Positions 7,952 through 15,653 of a DNA stretch of 64,000 nt are shown one piece after another. Below the pieces are notes generated by a model. That model searched no databases, was not told where the DNA came from, and saw nothing but the letters and a program-made list of their open reading frames with translations. The first letter of the stretch is position 1. Every line of letters starts with the position of its first letter. The stretch is from Streptomyces diastaticus subsp. diastaticus (GTDB taxonomy: Bacteria; Actinomycetota; Actinomycetes; Streptomycetales; Streptomycetaceae). Both the position numbers and the translations under genes were made by a program. The DNA lies in contig NZ_BLLN01000003.1 in the NCBI RefSeq assembly GCF_011170125.1, forward strand, positions 1,622,501 through 1,686,500, written 5' to 3'.

Positions 7952-8875
7952 TCAGCGGGCCTCTTCCGGCCAGTACAGACGCATGGGGTTGTCGACCAGC
8001 AGGGCCTGCCGCCGGTCCGGCGTGGTCGCCACACGGGGGATGTGGTCGACGAGCAGACCGTCGTCGGGCATGTGGTCCTTGAGGTTCGGGTGGGGCCAGT
8101 CGGTGCCCCACAGGACCCGGTCGGTGAAGGTGTCGACGACCTTCCGGGCGAAGGGCACCACGTCCCGGTAGGCGTCGCGTTCCCCGTCCAGGGCACGCGG
8201 CCCGGTCGCCGTCAGCCGCTCGGGGCAGGAGACCTTCACCCAGACGTCGTTGGCCTCCACGAAGCGCAGGAAGCGGGCGAACTCGGGGCCGTCCGCACTC
8301 CTGGTGACGTCGGGGCGCCCCATGTGGTCGATGACGAGCGGCACCGGGAGGGAGGCGAAGAAGCTCTCCAGGCCGGGCAGGTCCGCCGCCTCGAAGTACA
8401 GGACGACGTGCCAGCCGAGCGGCGCGACACGGCGGACGACCGCCTCCAGTGCCTCGGTGGGCGCCGCGTCCACCAGGCGCCGCACGAAGTTGAAGCGCAC
8501 CCCGCGTACGCCGGCGTCGTGCAGGCGCCGCAGTTCCCCGTCGCTGACGTCGGGGCGCACGGTCGCCACCCCGCGGGCCAGGTCGCCGGCGGTGCGCAGG
8601 GCGTCCACCAGGGCGCTGTTGTCGGCCCCGTGGCAGGTGGCCTGGACGATGACGTTGCGGGTGACACCGAGGTGGTCGCGCAGCGCGAACAGGTCGTGCT
8701 TCGAGGCGTCGACGGGGGTGTACTTGCGCTCGGGGGCGAAGGGGAACTCGGCAGCGGGGCCGAAGACGTGGCAGTGGGCGTCGACGGAGCCCGGTGGCAG
8801 GGCGAAGCGGGGCTTCGACGGGCCGCGGTACCAGTCGAGCCAGCCGGGGGTGACGGGGAAGGGCCGGTCAGTCAT
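7952..8875 (-). CDS. ligI: 2-pyrone-4,6-dicarboxylate hydrolase (LigI-like amidohydrolase)
   Basis: A 307-residue amidohydrolase-fold protein starting at ATG 8875. Motifs visible: VDAHCHVFGP (first metal-type His pair) near residue 30, ATCHGADNSA, RGVRFNFVRR, VIDHMGRPDV and LWGTDWPHPN. These match LigI-type PDC lactonases, which are unusual amidohydrolases able to work without bound metal. The reaction opens 2-pyrone-4,6-dicarboxylate to 4-oxalomesaconate. Its neighbours supply the next three steps (tautomerase, hydratase, aldolase), which strongly supports the call. The stop lies at 7952; the ribosome site GAGGAG sits just before the start, 20 bp after the aldolase stop. Confidence 0.85.
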   Translation of the reverse strand: MTDRPFPVTPGWLDWYRGPSKPRFALPPGSVDAHCHVFGPAAEFPFAPERKYTPVDASKHDLFALRDHLGVTRNVIVQATCHGADNSALVDALRTAGDLARGVATVRPDVSDGELRRLHDAGVRGVRFNFVRRLVDAAPTEALEAVVRRVAPLGWHVVLYFEAADLPGLESFFASLPVPLVIDHMGRPDVTRSADGPEFARFLRFVEANDVWVKVSCPERLTATGPRALDGERDAYRDVVPFARKVVDTFTDRVLWGTDWPHPNLKDHMPDDGLLVDHIPRVATTPDRRQALLVDNPMRLYWPEEAR

Positions 8876-8895
8876 CGGGGGTGCTCCTCGGGGCG

Positions 8896-9579
8896 TCAGT
8901 CGACGTAGGTCAGGCCGAGGTCGGCCAGGGGGCCGCGCATGGCGTACATGTCGAGACCCAGTTCGCCGTCGCGGAAGCGCTGCCGCTTGCCCTCCTCCGC
9001 CGCCTCGCGCCGCGCGGCGGCCTCGGCGACCTCGGCGGCCCTGGCGGCGGGCACGACCACCACGCCGTCGGTGTCGGCGACGATCACGTCACCGGGGGCG
9101 ACCAGCGCGTTGGCGACGACGACGGGGACGTTCACCGAGCCAAGGGTGGCCTTGACGGTGCCCTTGGCGCTGACGGCGCGCGAGAAGACGGGGAAGTCCA
9201 TCCGGCGCAGGTCGTCCACGTCGCGGCAGCCGCCGTCGATGACCAGGCCCCCGGCGCCGCGGGCGCGCAGCGAGGTGGCGAGGAGTTCTCCGAAGAAGCC
9301 GTCCTCGCTCTCGGTGGTGCAGCCCGCGACCACGATGTCGCCCTCCCGGACCTGTTCGGCGGCGACGTGCAGCATCCAGTTGTCACCCGGCTGGAGCAGC
9401 ACGGTGACCGCCGTGCCGCAGAGCCTCGCGCCCTCGTAGACCGGGCGGATGTAGGGGCGCATGAGGCCGAGACGGCCCATCGCCTCGTGCACGGTGGCGA
9501 CGCCGAACGCCGACAGTGCCTCGACGGCCGCGCGATCGGCGCGTGCGACGGTGCGGTGGACGACTCCGAGGTGGTGCAT
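8896..9579 (-). CDS. ligK: 4-carboxy-4-hydroxy-2-oxoadipate aldolase/oxaloacetate decarboxylase (RraA fold)
   Basis: A 227-residue protein from ATG 9579 with AGGAG upstream. It carries the HMG/CHA-aldolase signature: VATVHEAMGRLG near the N-terminus, a G-x-x-G...GCTTESEDGFFGELLA segment, and GLVIDGGCRDVDDLRRM, where the Arg-Asp pair binds substrate and the divalent metal. A second pattern, GDVIVADTDGVVVVPA, closes the domain. The enzyme cleaves 4-carboxy-4-hydroxy-2-oxoadipate to pyruvate and oxaloacetate, the final step of 4,5-cleavage. The fold is shared with the RNase E inhibitor RraA, but the operon context points to the aldolase. Confidence 0.85.
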   Translation of the reverse strand: MHHLGVVHRTVARADRAAVEALSAFGVATVHEAMGRLGLMRPYIRPVYEGARLCGTAVTVLLQPGDNWMLHVAAEQVREGDIVVAGCTTESEDGFFGELLATSLRARGAGGLVIDGGCRDVDDLRRMDFPVFSRAVSAKGTVKATLGSVNVPVVVANALVAPGDVIVADTDGVVVVPAARAAEVAEAAARREAAEEGKRQRFRDGELGLDMYAMRGPLADLGLTYVD

Positions 9580-9645
9580 GGTGCTGCTCCTTGCTCTGTG
9601 GAGGGGGACCGCGTCGCCGACGCCCTCGCCGGCGGACGGTGGTTC

Positions 9646-10671
9646 TCAGCGGCCCTGGGCGGTCAGGCGGGCGTCCAGAAGCGGGTAGACCCGGCGGGCG
9701 TTGCCCTCCAGGACCGCCGTCAGGTCCGCCGGGGTCAGGCCCGCGCGCTCGACGTAGCGGCGGGTGTCGTCGAAGTGGTGACCGGTGCGCGGGTCGACGC
9801 CGCGGACGGCGCCGACCATCTCCGAGGCGAACAGGACGTTGTCGACCGGGATCACGTCCAGCAGCAGGTCGATGCCGGGCTGGTGGTAGACACAGGTGTC
9901 GAAGTAGACGTTGCGCAGGAGGGACTCCTCCGGCTCGGGCCGGCCGAGTGCCTGCGCCAGGCCGCGGAACCGGCCCCAGTGGTAGGGCACCGCTCCGCCG
10001 CCGTGCGGGACGACCAGGCGCAGTCCGGGGAAGTCGGTGAACAGGTCGCCGGTGAGCAGTTGCATGAAGGCGGTGGTGTCCGCGTTCAGGTAGTGCGCTC
10101 CCGTGGTGTGGAAGGCCGGGTTGCAGCTGCTGGAGACGTGCACCATCGCGGGCACGTCCAGTTCGACGAGCTTCTCCCACACCGGGTACCAGGAGCGGTC
10201 GGTCAGCGGGGGAGCGGTCCAGTGGCCGCCACTGGGGTCAGGGTTGAGGTTGACGGTCACAGCGCCCAGCTCCCTCACGGCCCGCTCGATCTCCGGGACC
10301 GTGGTGGCCGGGTCCACCCCGGGCGACTGCGGCAGCATCGCTCCGGGAGCGAAGCGGTCGGGGTACAGCTCCGCGACGCGGTGGCACAGGTCGTTGCAGA
10401 TGCGGGACCAGGCCGAGGAGGTCGCGAAGTCGCCGATGTGGTGCGCCATGAAGGAGGCGCGGGGGGAGAAGACGGTGACGTCGATGCCGCGCTCGTCCAT
10501 CAGCCGCAGCTGGTTGGCCTCGACCGACTCGCGGATCTGGTCGTCGCTGATGACCGGACCGGCCGGGTCCGGTGCCTGTACCGGGTCGGTGAGCGCGGCG
10601 GCCTGGGCCTCGCGCCAGCGGCCGAGCGGGGCGGGGGCGGTGGTGTAGTGGCCGTGGATGTCGATGATCAC
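9646..10671 (-). CDS. ligJ: 4-oxalomesaconate hydratase (LigJ-like amidohydrolase)
   Basis: A 341-residue product, the same length as known LigJ proteins. It starts at GTG 10671, overlapping the upstream stop by GTGA. It begins MIIDIHGHYTTAP, giving the metal-binding H-x-H motif, with further conserved segments FSPRASFMAHHIGDF, VHVSSSCNP, VVPHGGGAVPYHWGRF and LFASEMVGAVRG. The zinc-type amidohydrolase superfamily includes LigJ, which hydrates 4-oxalomesaconate to 4-carboxy-4-hydroxy-2-oxoadipate. ACMSD-like decarboxylases are the main alternative, but flanking by ligK- and galD-like genes argues for hydratase. Confidence 0.82.
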   Translation of the reverse strand: MIIDIHGHYTTAPAPLGRWREAQAAALTDPVQAPDPAGPVISDDQIRESVEANQLRLMDERGIDVTVFSPRASFMAHHIGDFATSSAWSRICNDLCHRVAELYPDRFAPGAMLPQSPGVDPATTVPEIERAVRELGAVTVNLNPDPSGGHWTAPPLTDRSWYPVWEKLVELDVPAMVHVSSSCNPAFHTTGAHYLNADTTAFMQLLTGDLFTDFPGLRLVVPHGGGAVPYHWGRFRGLAQALGRPEPEESLLRNVYFDTCVYHQPGIDLLLDVIPVDNVLFASEMVGAVRGVDPRTGHHFDDTRRYVERAGLTPADLTAVLEGNARRVYPLLDARLTAQGR

Positions 10672-11855
10672 GAGGACTTCTCCTGAACGGTGGGGGCGGG
10701 GTCCCAGACGGAACGGGGGACGAGCACGTCCCCGGCCATGAGCAGGCGGGCGGTGCGCAGCAGCGCGGACCGCGTGACCTGCCGGGGGTCCTCGGGGTCG
10801 CGGGCCAAGGTGACGTCGAAGGCGCCGGACGGGTGCTCGACGCGGACCGTGGGCTCCGTACCCGGCACAGCGGCGGCCAGTTCACGGGCGACACTGCCGT
10901 CGAGCACGCAGGCGGTGGCGGCCGTGACGGCGGCCAGCACGCCGATGGACTGGTGGCAGACCCGGGGGATGAGGCTGCGGGTGGAGAGGGTGCCGCCGTG
11001 CCGGGGCGGCGCCACCAGCGTCATCTTCGGATAGTTCCGCTCCGACACGTCGCCCAGTCCCATGGCGTGGCCGCACACCAGGCGCAGCGCCTCCACCCGG
11101 CCCCGCAGCTCCTCGTCGGCGTCGATCTCGGCCGGGGTCTCGTATCCGGTGGCCCCCAGGCGCTCGGCCGCGACGATCACCAGCGGCTGGCCGTTGTCGA
11201 TCAGCGTGACGTCGACGGGGCCGGTCCCGGGCACCTCGACGGTGTCCCGCACGCGCCCGGTGGGAAGGAGCGAACCGGCGACGGAACCGGCGGTGTCCAC
11301 GAAGCCGATCTCGACGGGAGCGGCGGTGCCGGGGACACCGTCGATGCGGGCCGGGCCTTCGTACGCGACGTGCCGGACGCCGGTCCGGCCGGCCGGGGTG
11401 GAGACCGTGATCTCGGCGACCATGCCGGTGTTGCGGGTCAGGACGCGGGCCGTGGTGCGGTCCCCCGTGGGCACGAGCAGGCCGGTCTCGACGGCGAACG
11501 GCACCACGGCGGCGAGCATGTTCCCGCAGTTGGACGAGGTGTCGACCTCCGTTCCACCGGGTTGCACCTGGGCGAAGGTCCACTCCAGGTCGACATCGGC
11601 CGTCGCGCCCGGGCGCACCAGGCCGATCTTGCTGGTCAGGGGGTGCGCACCGCCGACACCGTCGATCTGCCGCGCGTCCGGTGAACCCATCGCCGCCAGC
11701 AGGACGGCGTCCCGCAGACCCGGGTCGTCGGGCAGCAGCCGAGCGTCGAAGAACGGTCCCCGCGACGTCCCGCCGCGCATGAACAGACACGGGACGGCGG
11801 TCTGGGAGCCGCGTCTGGTGACCGCCGGGGTTCCGGTGGCTGCAACGGCAGGCAT
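10668..11855 (-). CDS. galD: 4-oxalomesaconate tautomerase (PrpF/GalD family)
   Basis: A 395-residue protein from ATG 11855. PrpF-family hallmarks are present: CLFMRGGTSRGPFF near residue 25, DGVGGAHPLTSKIG, and DTSSNCGNML with the catalytic Cys; later RNYPKMTLVAPPRH and VCHQSIGVLAAV. PrpF-fold isomerases move double bonds in tricarboxylic acids. In this operon the logical reaction is keto-enol conversion of 4-oxalomesaconate before hydration by LigJ. It is the first gene of the leftward operon and translationally coupled to the hydratase. Aconitate isomerase is the alternative. Confidence 0.82.
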   Translation of the reverse strand: MPAVAATGTPAVTRRGSQTAVPCLFMRGGTSRGPFFDARLLPDDPGLRDAVLLAAMGSPDARQIDGVGGAHPLTSKIGLVRPGATADVDLEWTFAQVQPGGTEVDTSSNCGNMLAAVVPFAVETGLLVPTGDRTTARVLTRNTGMVAEITVSTPAGRTGVRHVAYEGPARIDGVPGTAAPVEIGFVDTAGSVAGSLLPTGRVRDTVEVPGTGPVDVTLIDNGQPLVIVAAERLGATGYETPAEIDADEELRGRVEALRLVCGHAMGLGDVSERNYPKMTLVAPPRHGGTLSTRSLIPRVCHQSIGVLAAVTAATACVLDGSVARELAAAVPGTEPTVRVEHPSGAFDVTLARDPEDPRQVTRSALLRTARLLMAGDVLVPRSVWDPAPTVQEKSS

Positions 11856-11891
11856 GGCCGCTCCTTCGTGGTCGGGGTGTGCGAGGAAGCT

Positions 11892-11940
11892 AAATCATCA
11901 ACGAGATTGTTGACAAGATGTTTCGCGAAATTGTCGATCC
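11892..11940. promoter_or_regulatory. Operator region between galD operon and GntR gene
   Basis: A locally AT-rich 50-bp island between the divergent genes. It contains TTGTTGACAA (11907-11916), a TTGT-N2-ACAA palindrome typical of GntR/FCD operators, the flanking TCAAC-N6-GTTGA inverted repeat (11898-11913), the perfect palindrome TTTCGCGAAA (11921-11930), and a further TTGTCGAT half-site. I infer binding by the adjacent GntR/FCD regulator; the effector is unknown. Confidence 0.6.
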
Positions 11941-12042
11941 TTCGTGTCCCGGGTGCGGGGGCGTCAGATCCGCCCACTAGGGTTCTCCCTGCGGGAATGC
12001 CGCCACGGGCGGCGACGGGCGACGACGGAAGAGGACGACCGA

Positions 12043-12705
12043 GTGACCGACAAGCTCACGGGTGCCGCGGGCCGCCAGTACGTGGCGGACGCCATCAGGC
12101 ACGCTCTGCGCTCCGGGGACCTGGTCCCCGGGCAGCGGCTCGTCGAGAACGACCTCGCCGAGTCCTACGGGGCGACCCGCGGGGCCGTCCGTGAGGCGCT
12201 CCAGGACCTCGCCGCAGAGGAGATCCTGGAGATCGTCCCCCGTAGAGGGGCCAGGGTGCGCATGGTCTCCGTCGAGGAGGCGATCCAGATCACCGAGTGC
12301 CGCTCGGCCCTCGAGCAACTGTGCGCCCGCAAGGCGGCCACCCTGGCCACCGACGCGCAGCGCGGGGAACTCGACCGGATCGGGGCGGACATGCGGCAGG
12401 CCGTCGCCGACGGCGCGTGGGACGCCTACTCGGCGCTCAACCAGCGTCTGCACGAACTGGTCATCGAGGCCAGCGGCCAGGAGGTCGCCCGGCGCACCCT
12501 CGACCGGCTCAACGGGCCGATGGTGCGCTTCCAGTTCCGGCTGGCCCTGCGCCCCGGACGTCCTGCCCGGTCCCTGCCGCAGCACCTGGCCATCATCGAG
12601 GCGGTGGTGGGAGGCGACGCGGCGGCGGCGGCCGAGGCGGCGGCCGCGCACCTGGACGACGTGATCGAGCAACTGCGCTCGCCGGCCGCGTCCGCCCGTA
12701 CCTGA
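12043..12705 (+). CDS. GntR family regulator, FCD subfamily
   Basis: GTG start at 12043 with a purine-rich GGAAGAGGA upstream gives 220 residues. An N-terminal winged helix (residues about 5-70) includes GQRLVENDLAESYGATRGAV and REALQDLAAEEILEIVPRRG. The C-terminal all-helical FCD domain has the expected metal/effector-type residues, for example EEAIQITECRSALE, NQRLHELVIEASG and LPQHLAIIEAVVGGD ending in a His-containing AAAHLDDVIEQL. It is divergent from the LigI-J-K/GalD operon across a palindrome-rich region, so I infer it controls that operon in response to a pathway acid. A longer in-frame start at 11944 lacks a ribosome site. Confidence 0.88.
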   Translation: MTDKLTGAAGRQYVADAIRHALRSGDLVPGQRLVENDLAESYGATRGAVREALQDLAAEEILEIVPRRGARVRMVSVEEAIQITECRSALEQLCARKAATLATDAQRGELDRIGADMRQAVADGAWDAYSALNQRLHELVIEASGQEVARRTLDRLNGPMVRFQFRLALRPGRPARSLPQHLAIIEAVVGGDAAAAAEAAAAHLDDVIEQLRSPAASART

Positions 12706-13354
12706 TCGGTGGCGGCCTGTCCGGCCGATGGCCCGCCCGCGGGCCCGTCCTGGCGACAGACGGCACCGAGGAGGGGCACCCCGGGCACGGCGGCGTCGGC
12801 GAGGGGGAGCGGAGACGGCATCGGCGCGCTGGTCGCAGCAGGGGGCGAGTCCTCAGCCGGCGGTACCGGCTTCCGGGCAGGGCCTGTGTGCCCAGGTCAG
12901 GCGATGGAGGGTGGCCGGGCCGAGGCCGAGCCCGATCGCGGCGCACACACGGCGGGGGCGCGCCGACGACCACCAGGTTCAGGGGCCGCGCCGACGCCGT
13001 CCGGCCGGGTGGCCCACGGCGGACCTCGGCCCCCGTGCCCGCGCCCGGCGACAAGGGCTGAGCCCGGCCCCCCCCGCCGCCCCGCCTCGCGATCAACGTG
13101 TTCGGCCGCCGAGGCAGGGCGCACACCCAGGTCCTCGGTGCCGCGCGGGTACCGGGGCGGTGCGGCCCTTCTCTCCCAGGCCACCGTGGCGGGTCTCGGC
13201 CGGCGACGGCCGGCCCCCACCACCTCGTCCCGGTGCCTTCGGGACACCAGCCCGTCCACGTGGTGCCCACCCGGGGGCCGGGGCGGTCCACCCGGGCGCG
13301 CCTCGCGTCCCCGCACCAAGCCGAGCCAGGCGACTGAGGTCGGGGACTTCCCCT
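12706..13354. other. Gene-poor stretch with one probable relic
   Basis: About 650 bp with no convincing intact gene. Frames are open on both strands because of base composition but lack motifs. A possible universal stress protein relic is described separately at 12853-13010. The proline/arginine-rich frames elsewhere look like noise. Confidence 0.5.
12853..13010 (-). pseudogene. Possible relic of a universal stress protein C-terminus
   Basis: The minus strand encodes RPLNLVVVGAPPP and, after one frame change, AAIGLGLGPATLHRL, AHRPCPEAG and a stop at 12853. The order resembles the USP end: D-L-V-V-V-G-x-R...L-G-x-V-x-x-x-V-L-H-H-A-x-C-P-V. Neither the ATP-loop start nor the N-terminus was found. 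Weak call. Confidence 0.3.
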
Positions 13355-13384
13355 GGTCACGTGGGCCGGCCCGCCCACGTGACC
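13355..13384. terminator. Perfect hairpin downstream of the pirin gene
   Basis: Arms of 12 bp (GGTCACGTGGGC and GCCCACGTGACC) with a 6-nt loop, 70 bp beyond the pirin stop on the minus strand. A third TCACGTGGGC copy follows at 13410-13419, so a protein-binding role is also possible. Confidence 0.5.
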
Positions 13385-13454
13385 ACTCCGCCCGCCCGGG
13401 CCGGCCCGCTCACGTGGGCGGACACGTCCAGCCGCTCCGCGTCCCAGATCCGGT

Positions 13455-14420
13455 TCAGCGCACCCGGCCCCGTGCCTTGAGGGGAAGGGGCGGGAGCTGC
13501 GGCGCGGGCAGCGGGTCGCCGTCGTAGCCGTGCACCTCGCCGAACCGCGACCCGTTCATCCAGTCCTCGCGGGCCCGGCTGATGTCCTCCTGCGTACGCC
13601 CGACGAAGTTCCACCACATGATCAGCTTCTCCTCGAAGGGCTCGCCGCCCAGGAGCATGAAGGTGGCGTCGGAGGTCGCGCGCAGGGGCAGTTCGCGGCG
13701 GCCGCAGCCGAGGTAGAGCAGGGAGCCGGGCAGCAGGGGGACACCGTCGGCGTGGAGTTCCCCGGACATGGTGAGGACGCCGTACTCGAAGTCGGGTTCG
13801 AGGGGGAGCCGGGCCTCGGCGCCGGCGGCGAGACCGACGTCGAGGCCGACCAGCGGCGAGTAGGTCGTACCGGGGGAACGGGCGCCGTCGACCTCGCCGA
13901 GCACCACGGTGCCGCTCAGGCCGGGAGCGGTGACGACGGGCAGGTCGGCGTGGTGCTCGAAGCGCGGGTCGACGTGCCGGTGGGCGTCGGGCAGGGCGAC
14001 CCAGAGCTGGGCGCCGTGCAGGAGGCGGGCGTGCGGGCGCGGGCTCTCCTCGGAGTGCGAGATGGCCCGGCCGGAGGTCATCAGCCCCAGTTCGCGCGGC
14101 CGGATCGTCTGGAGGCTGCCGGTCGAGTCGCGGTGCAGGACCTCGCCCTGGTGGAGCCAGCTGACGGTCTGGAGCCCGATGTGCGGGTGGGGCGGGACCT
14201 GCATGCCGGGCTCGTCGGCGATGTCGTCCGGTCCGTAGTGGTCCACGAAGGCCCAGGCGCCGATCATGCGGCGGCCCAGGCTCGGGAGCAGCCGCCGGAC
14301 CTCGGTCGACTCGCCGAGCTTGACCCGGCGCGGGGGCAGCAGTTCCCGCACGGGCTCACCGACGACATCGCCCCGGCCGCCGCAGAGGGTGGGCACGGCC
14401 TCACGTTCCAGGTTGCTCAT
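13455..14420 (-). CDS. Pirin family protein (bicupin)
   Basis: 321 residues from ATG 14420; a TTG three codons upstream is also in frame. The N-terminal cupin holds the pirin metal ligands: HPHIGLQTVSWLHQGEVLHR near residue 75 and HSEESPR near 120. The C-terminal cupin has PGSLLYLGCGRRELPL and FEEKLIMWWNFVGRTQEDIS. Pirins bind Fe or other metals and are variously quercetin dioxygenases or redox-sensing regulators. The actual activity cannot be told. It lies 48 bp after rppA on the same strand and may be its third operon member. Confidence 0.9.
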   Translation of the reverse strand: MSNLEREAVPTLCGGRGDVVGEPVRELLPPRRVKLGESTEVRRLLPSLGRRMIGAWAFVDHYGPDDIADEPGMQVPPHPHIGLQTVSWLHQGEVLHRDSTGSLQTIRPRELGLMTSGRAISHSEESPRPHARLLHGAQLWVALPDAHRHVDPRFEHHADLPVVTAPGLSGTVVLGEVDGARSPGTTYSPLVGLDVGLAAGAEARLPLEPDFEYGVLTMSGELHADGVPLLPGSLLYLGCGRRELPLRATSDATFMLLGGEPFEEKLIMWWNFVGRTQEDISRAREDWMNGSRFGEVHGYDGDPLPAPQLPPLPLKARGRVR

Positions 14421-14468
14421 GCCCGCCAACCTAACCGCGGACCGTGCCCCGGGCGAGGGCGCCCCGGC

Positions 14469-15566
14469 TCAGGCCGGACGGCGTGCCTCGGCGCCGGTCA
14501 GCGCGGCCGGCCGGGCCGGGCCCGTCGCCCACGTGCCCAGCGAGATCTCGGCGGTGATGCCCGGGCCGAACCCGGCGAGCATCCCGCGGGCGCCCTCGGT
14601 CGCCCTCCCCGTGGCGAAATAGCGGTCGAGGGCGTCCAGGACGACGCAACTGGCGATGTTGCCGCGCTCGGTGAGGGTCTCGCGGCTCTGCGCGAACATC
14701 TCCGGCGGCAGCTCCAGGTGGGTGCAGAGGTCGTCGAGGATGCGGGGGCCGCCCGCGTGGATGATGTAGAAGTCCAGCTCGCCGACGTTCCACTCGTGCT
14801 GCGCGGAGAGCGCCGTCAGTGCCGGGGCCAGCATCGACATGGTGCCCGGCACCCGCTTGTCCAGCTGGAAGTGGAAACCGGTCTCGCGCACCGCGTAGGA
14901 GATCCACGCCTCGGTGTCGGGGACCAGGTGGGAGCCGTTGCGCTCCAGGCGGAGCCCGGTGCCGCCCTCGCCGCGGACGACGACGGCGGCCACCGCGTCG
15001 CCGAACAGCCCGTTGGAGAGCAGCGAGCCGACGCCCAGGTCGGTGGGCTGGTAGAGCAGGGAGCAGAACTCGCAGGCCACGATGAGGACGTTGCTGCCCG
15101 GGTAGGCCGCGGTGAAGTCGTGCGCCCGGTTGACGGCCGCGCCGCCCGCCGCGCAGCCCAGTTGGGCGATGGGGAGCTGGCGGGTGTCGGAGCGGAAGCC
15201 CAGCGAGTTGATCATCCAGGCCGTCATCGAGGGCATCATGAAGCCGGTGCACGAGACGTAGACGATCAGGTCGATGTCCTGCGCGGTCAGCTCCGCCTCG
15301 GCGAGCGCCCGGTGGACGACCTGCGGGACGCGGGCCTTGGCCTCTCGCTCGTAGACCTTGTTGCGGGCCTCGAAGCCCGGGTGGGCGAGGGTCTCCTCGA
15401 TGGGCTGCACCAGGTGCCGGGTGGCGACCCCGGTGTTGCGGATCAGCCGCAGCACCAGGCCGAGCTGGTCGTGGTCGGCGTGGGTGCTGCGGGCCAGGTC
15501 GAGGGTCTCCTCCATGGTGATGACGTGCGGCGGGACGGCGACGGCGGGGCGGCAGAGAACGGCCAT
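14469..15566 (-). CDS. rppA: 1,3,6,8-tetrahydroxynaphthalene synthase (type III PKS)
   Basis: 365 residues, starting ATG 15566. The chalcone-synthase-like fold shows the nucleophile in PIAQLGCAAGGAAVNR (Cys near residue 138), the catalytic His in FYIIHAGGPRILDDL near 270 and Asn in LTERGNIASCVVLDAL near 303. The segment YVSCTGFMMPSMTAWM and the length match RppA. It condenses five malonyl-CoA to THN, precursor of flaviolin and of HPQ-type melanin. Directly upstream on the same strand is a CYP158-like P450, the usual partner. It acts in the cytosol. Confidence 0.92.
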   Translation of the reverse strand: MAVLCRPAVAVPPHVITMEETLDLARSTHADHDQLGLVLRLIRNTGVATRHLVQPIEETLAHPGFEARNKVYEREAKARVPQVVHRALAEAELTAQDIDLIVYVSCTGFMMPSMTAWMINSLGFRSDTRQLPIAQLGCAAGGAAVNRAHDFTAAYPGSNVLIVACEFCSLLYQPTDLGVGSLLSNGLFGDAVAAVVVRGEGGTGLRLERNGSHLVPDTEAWISYAVRETGFHFQLDKRVPGTMSMLAPALTALSAQHEWNVGELDFYIIHAGGPRILDDLCTHLELPPEMFAQSRETLTERGNIASCVVLDALDRYFATGRATEGARGMLAGFGPGITAEISLGTWATGPARPAALTGAEARRPA

Positions 15567-15653
15567 GGGATTCTCGTCATCTCTTCAGGGCGCGCGAACG
15601 CGTGTCGGGATGCGCGAAGGCGCGGGTCCGCGCGAACGCGAGGGGGGAGGGCG

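Noticed and set aside
6511..8196. A longer start for the MFS transporter within the LigI gene
   Set aside because: The extra 99 residues are low complexity and overlap the hydrolase; GTG 7899 has an AGGAG site.
13355..13420. CACGTG repeats as a regulatory array for the pirin gene
   Set aside because: They lie downstream, not upstream, of the pirin gene; a hairpin terminator explains two of the three copies.
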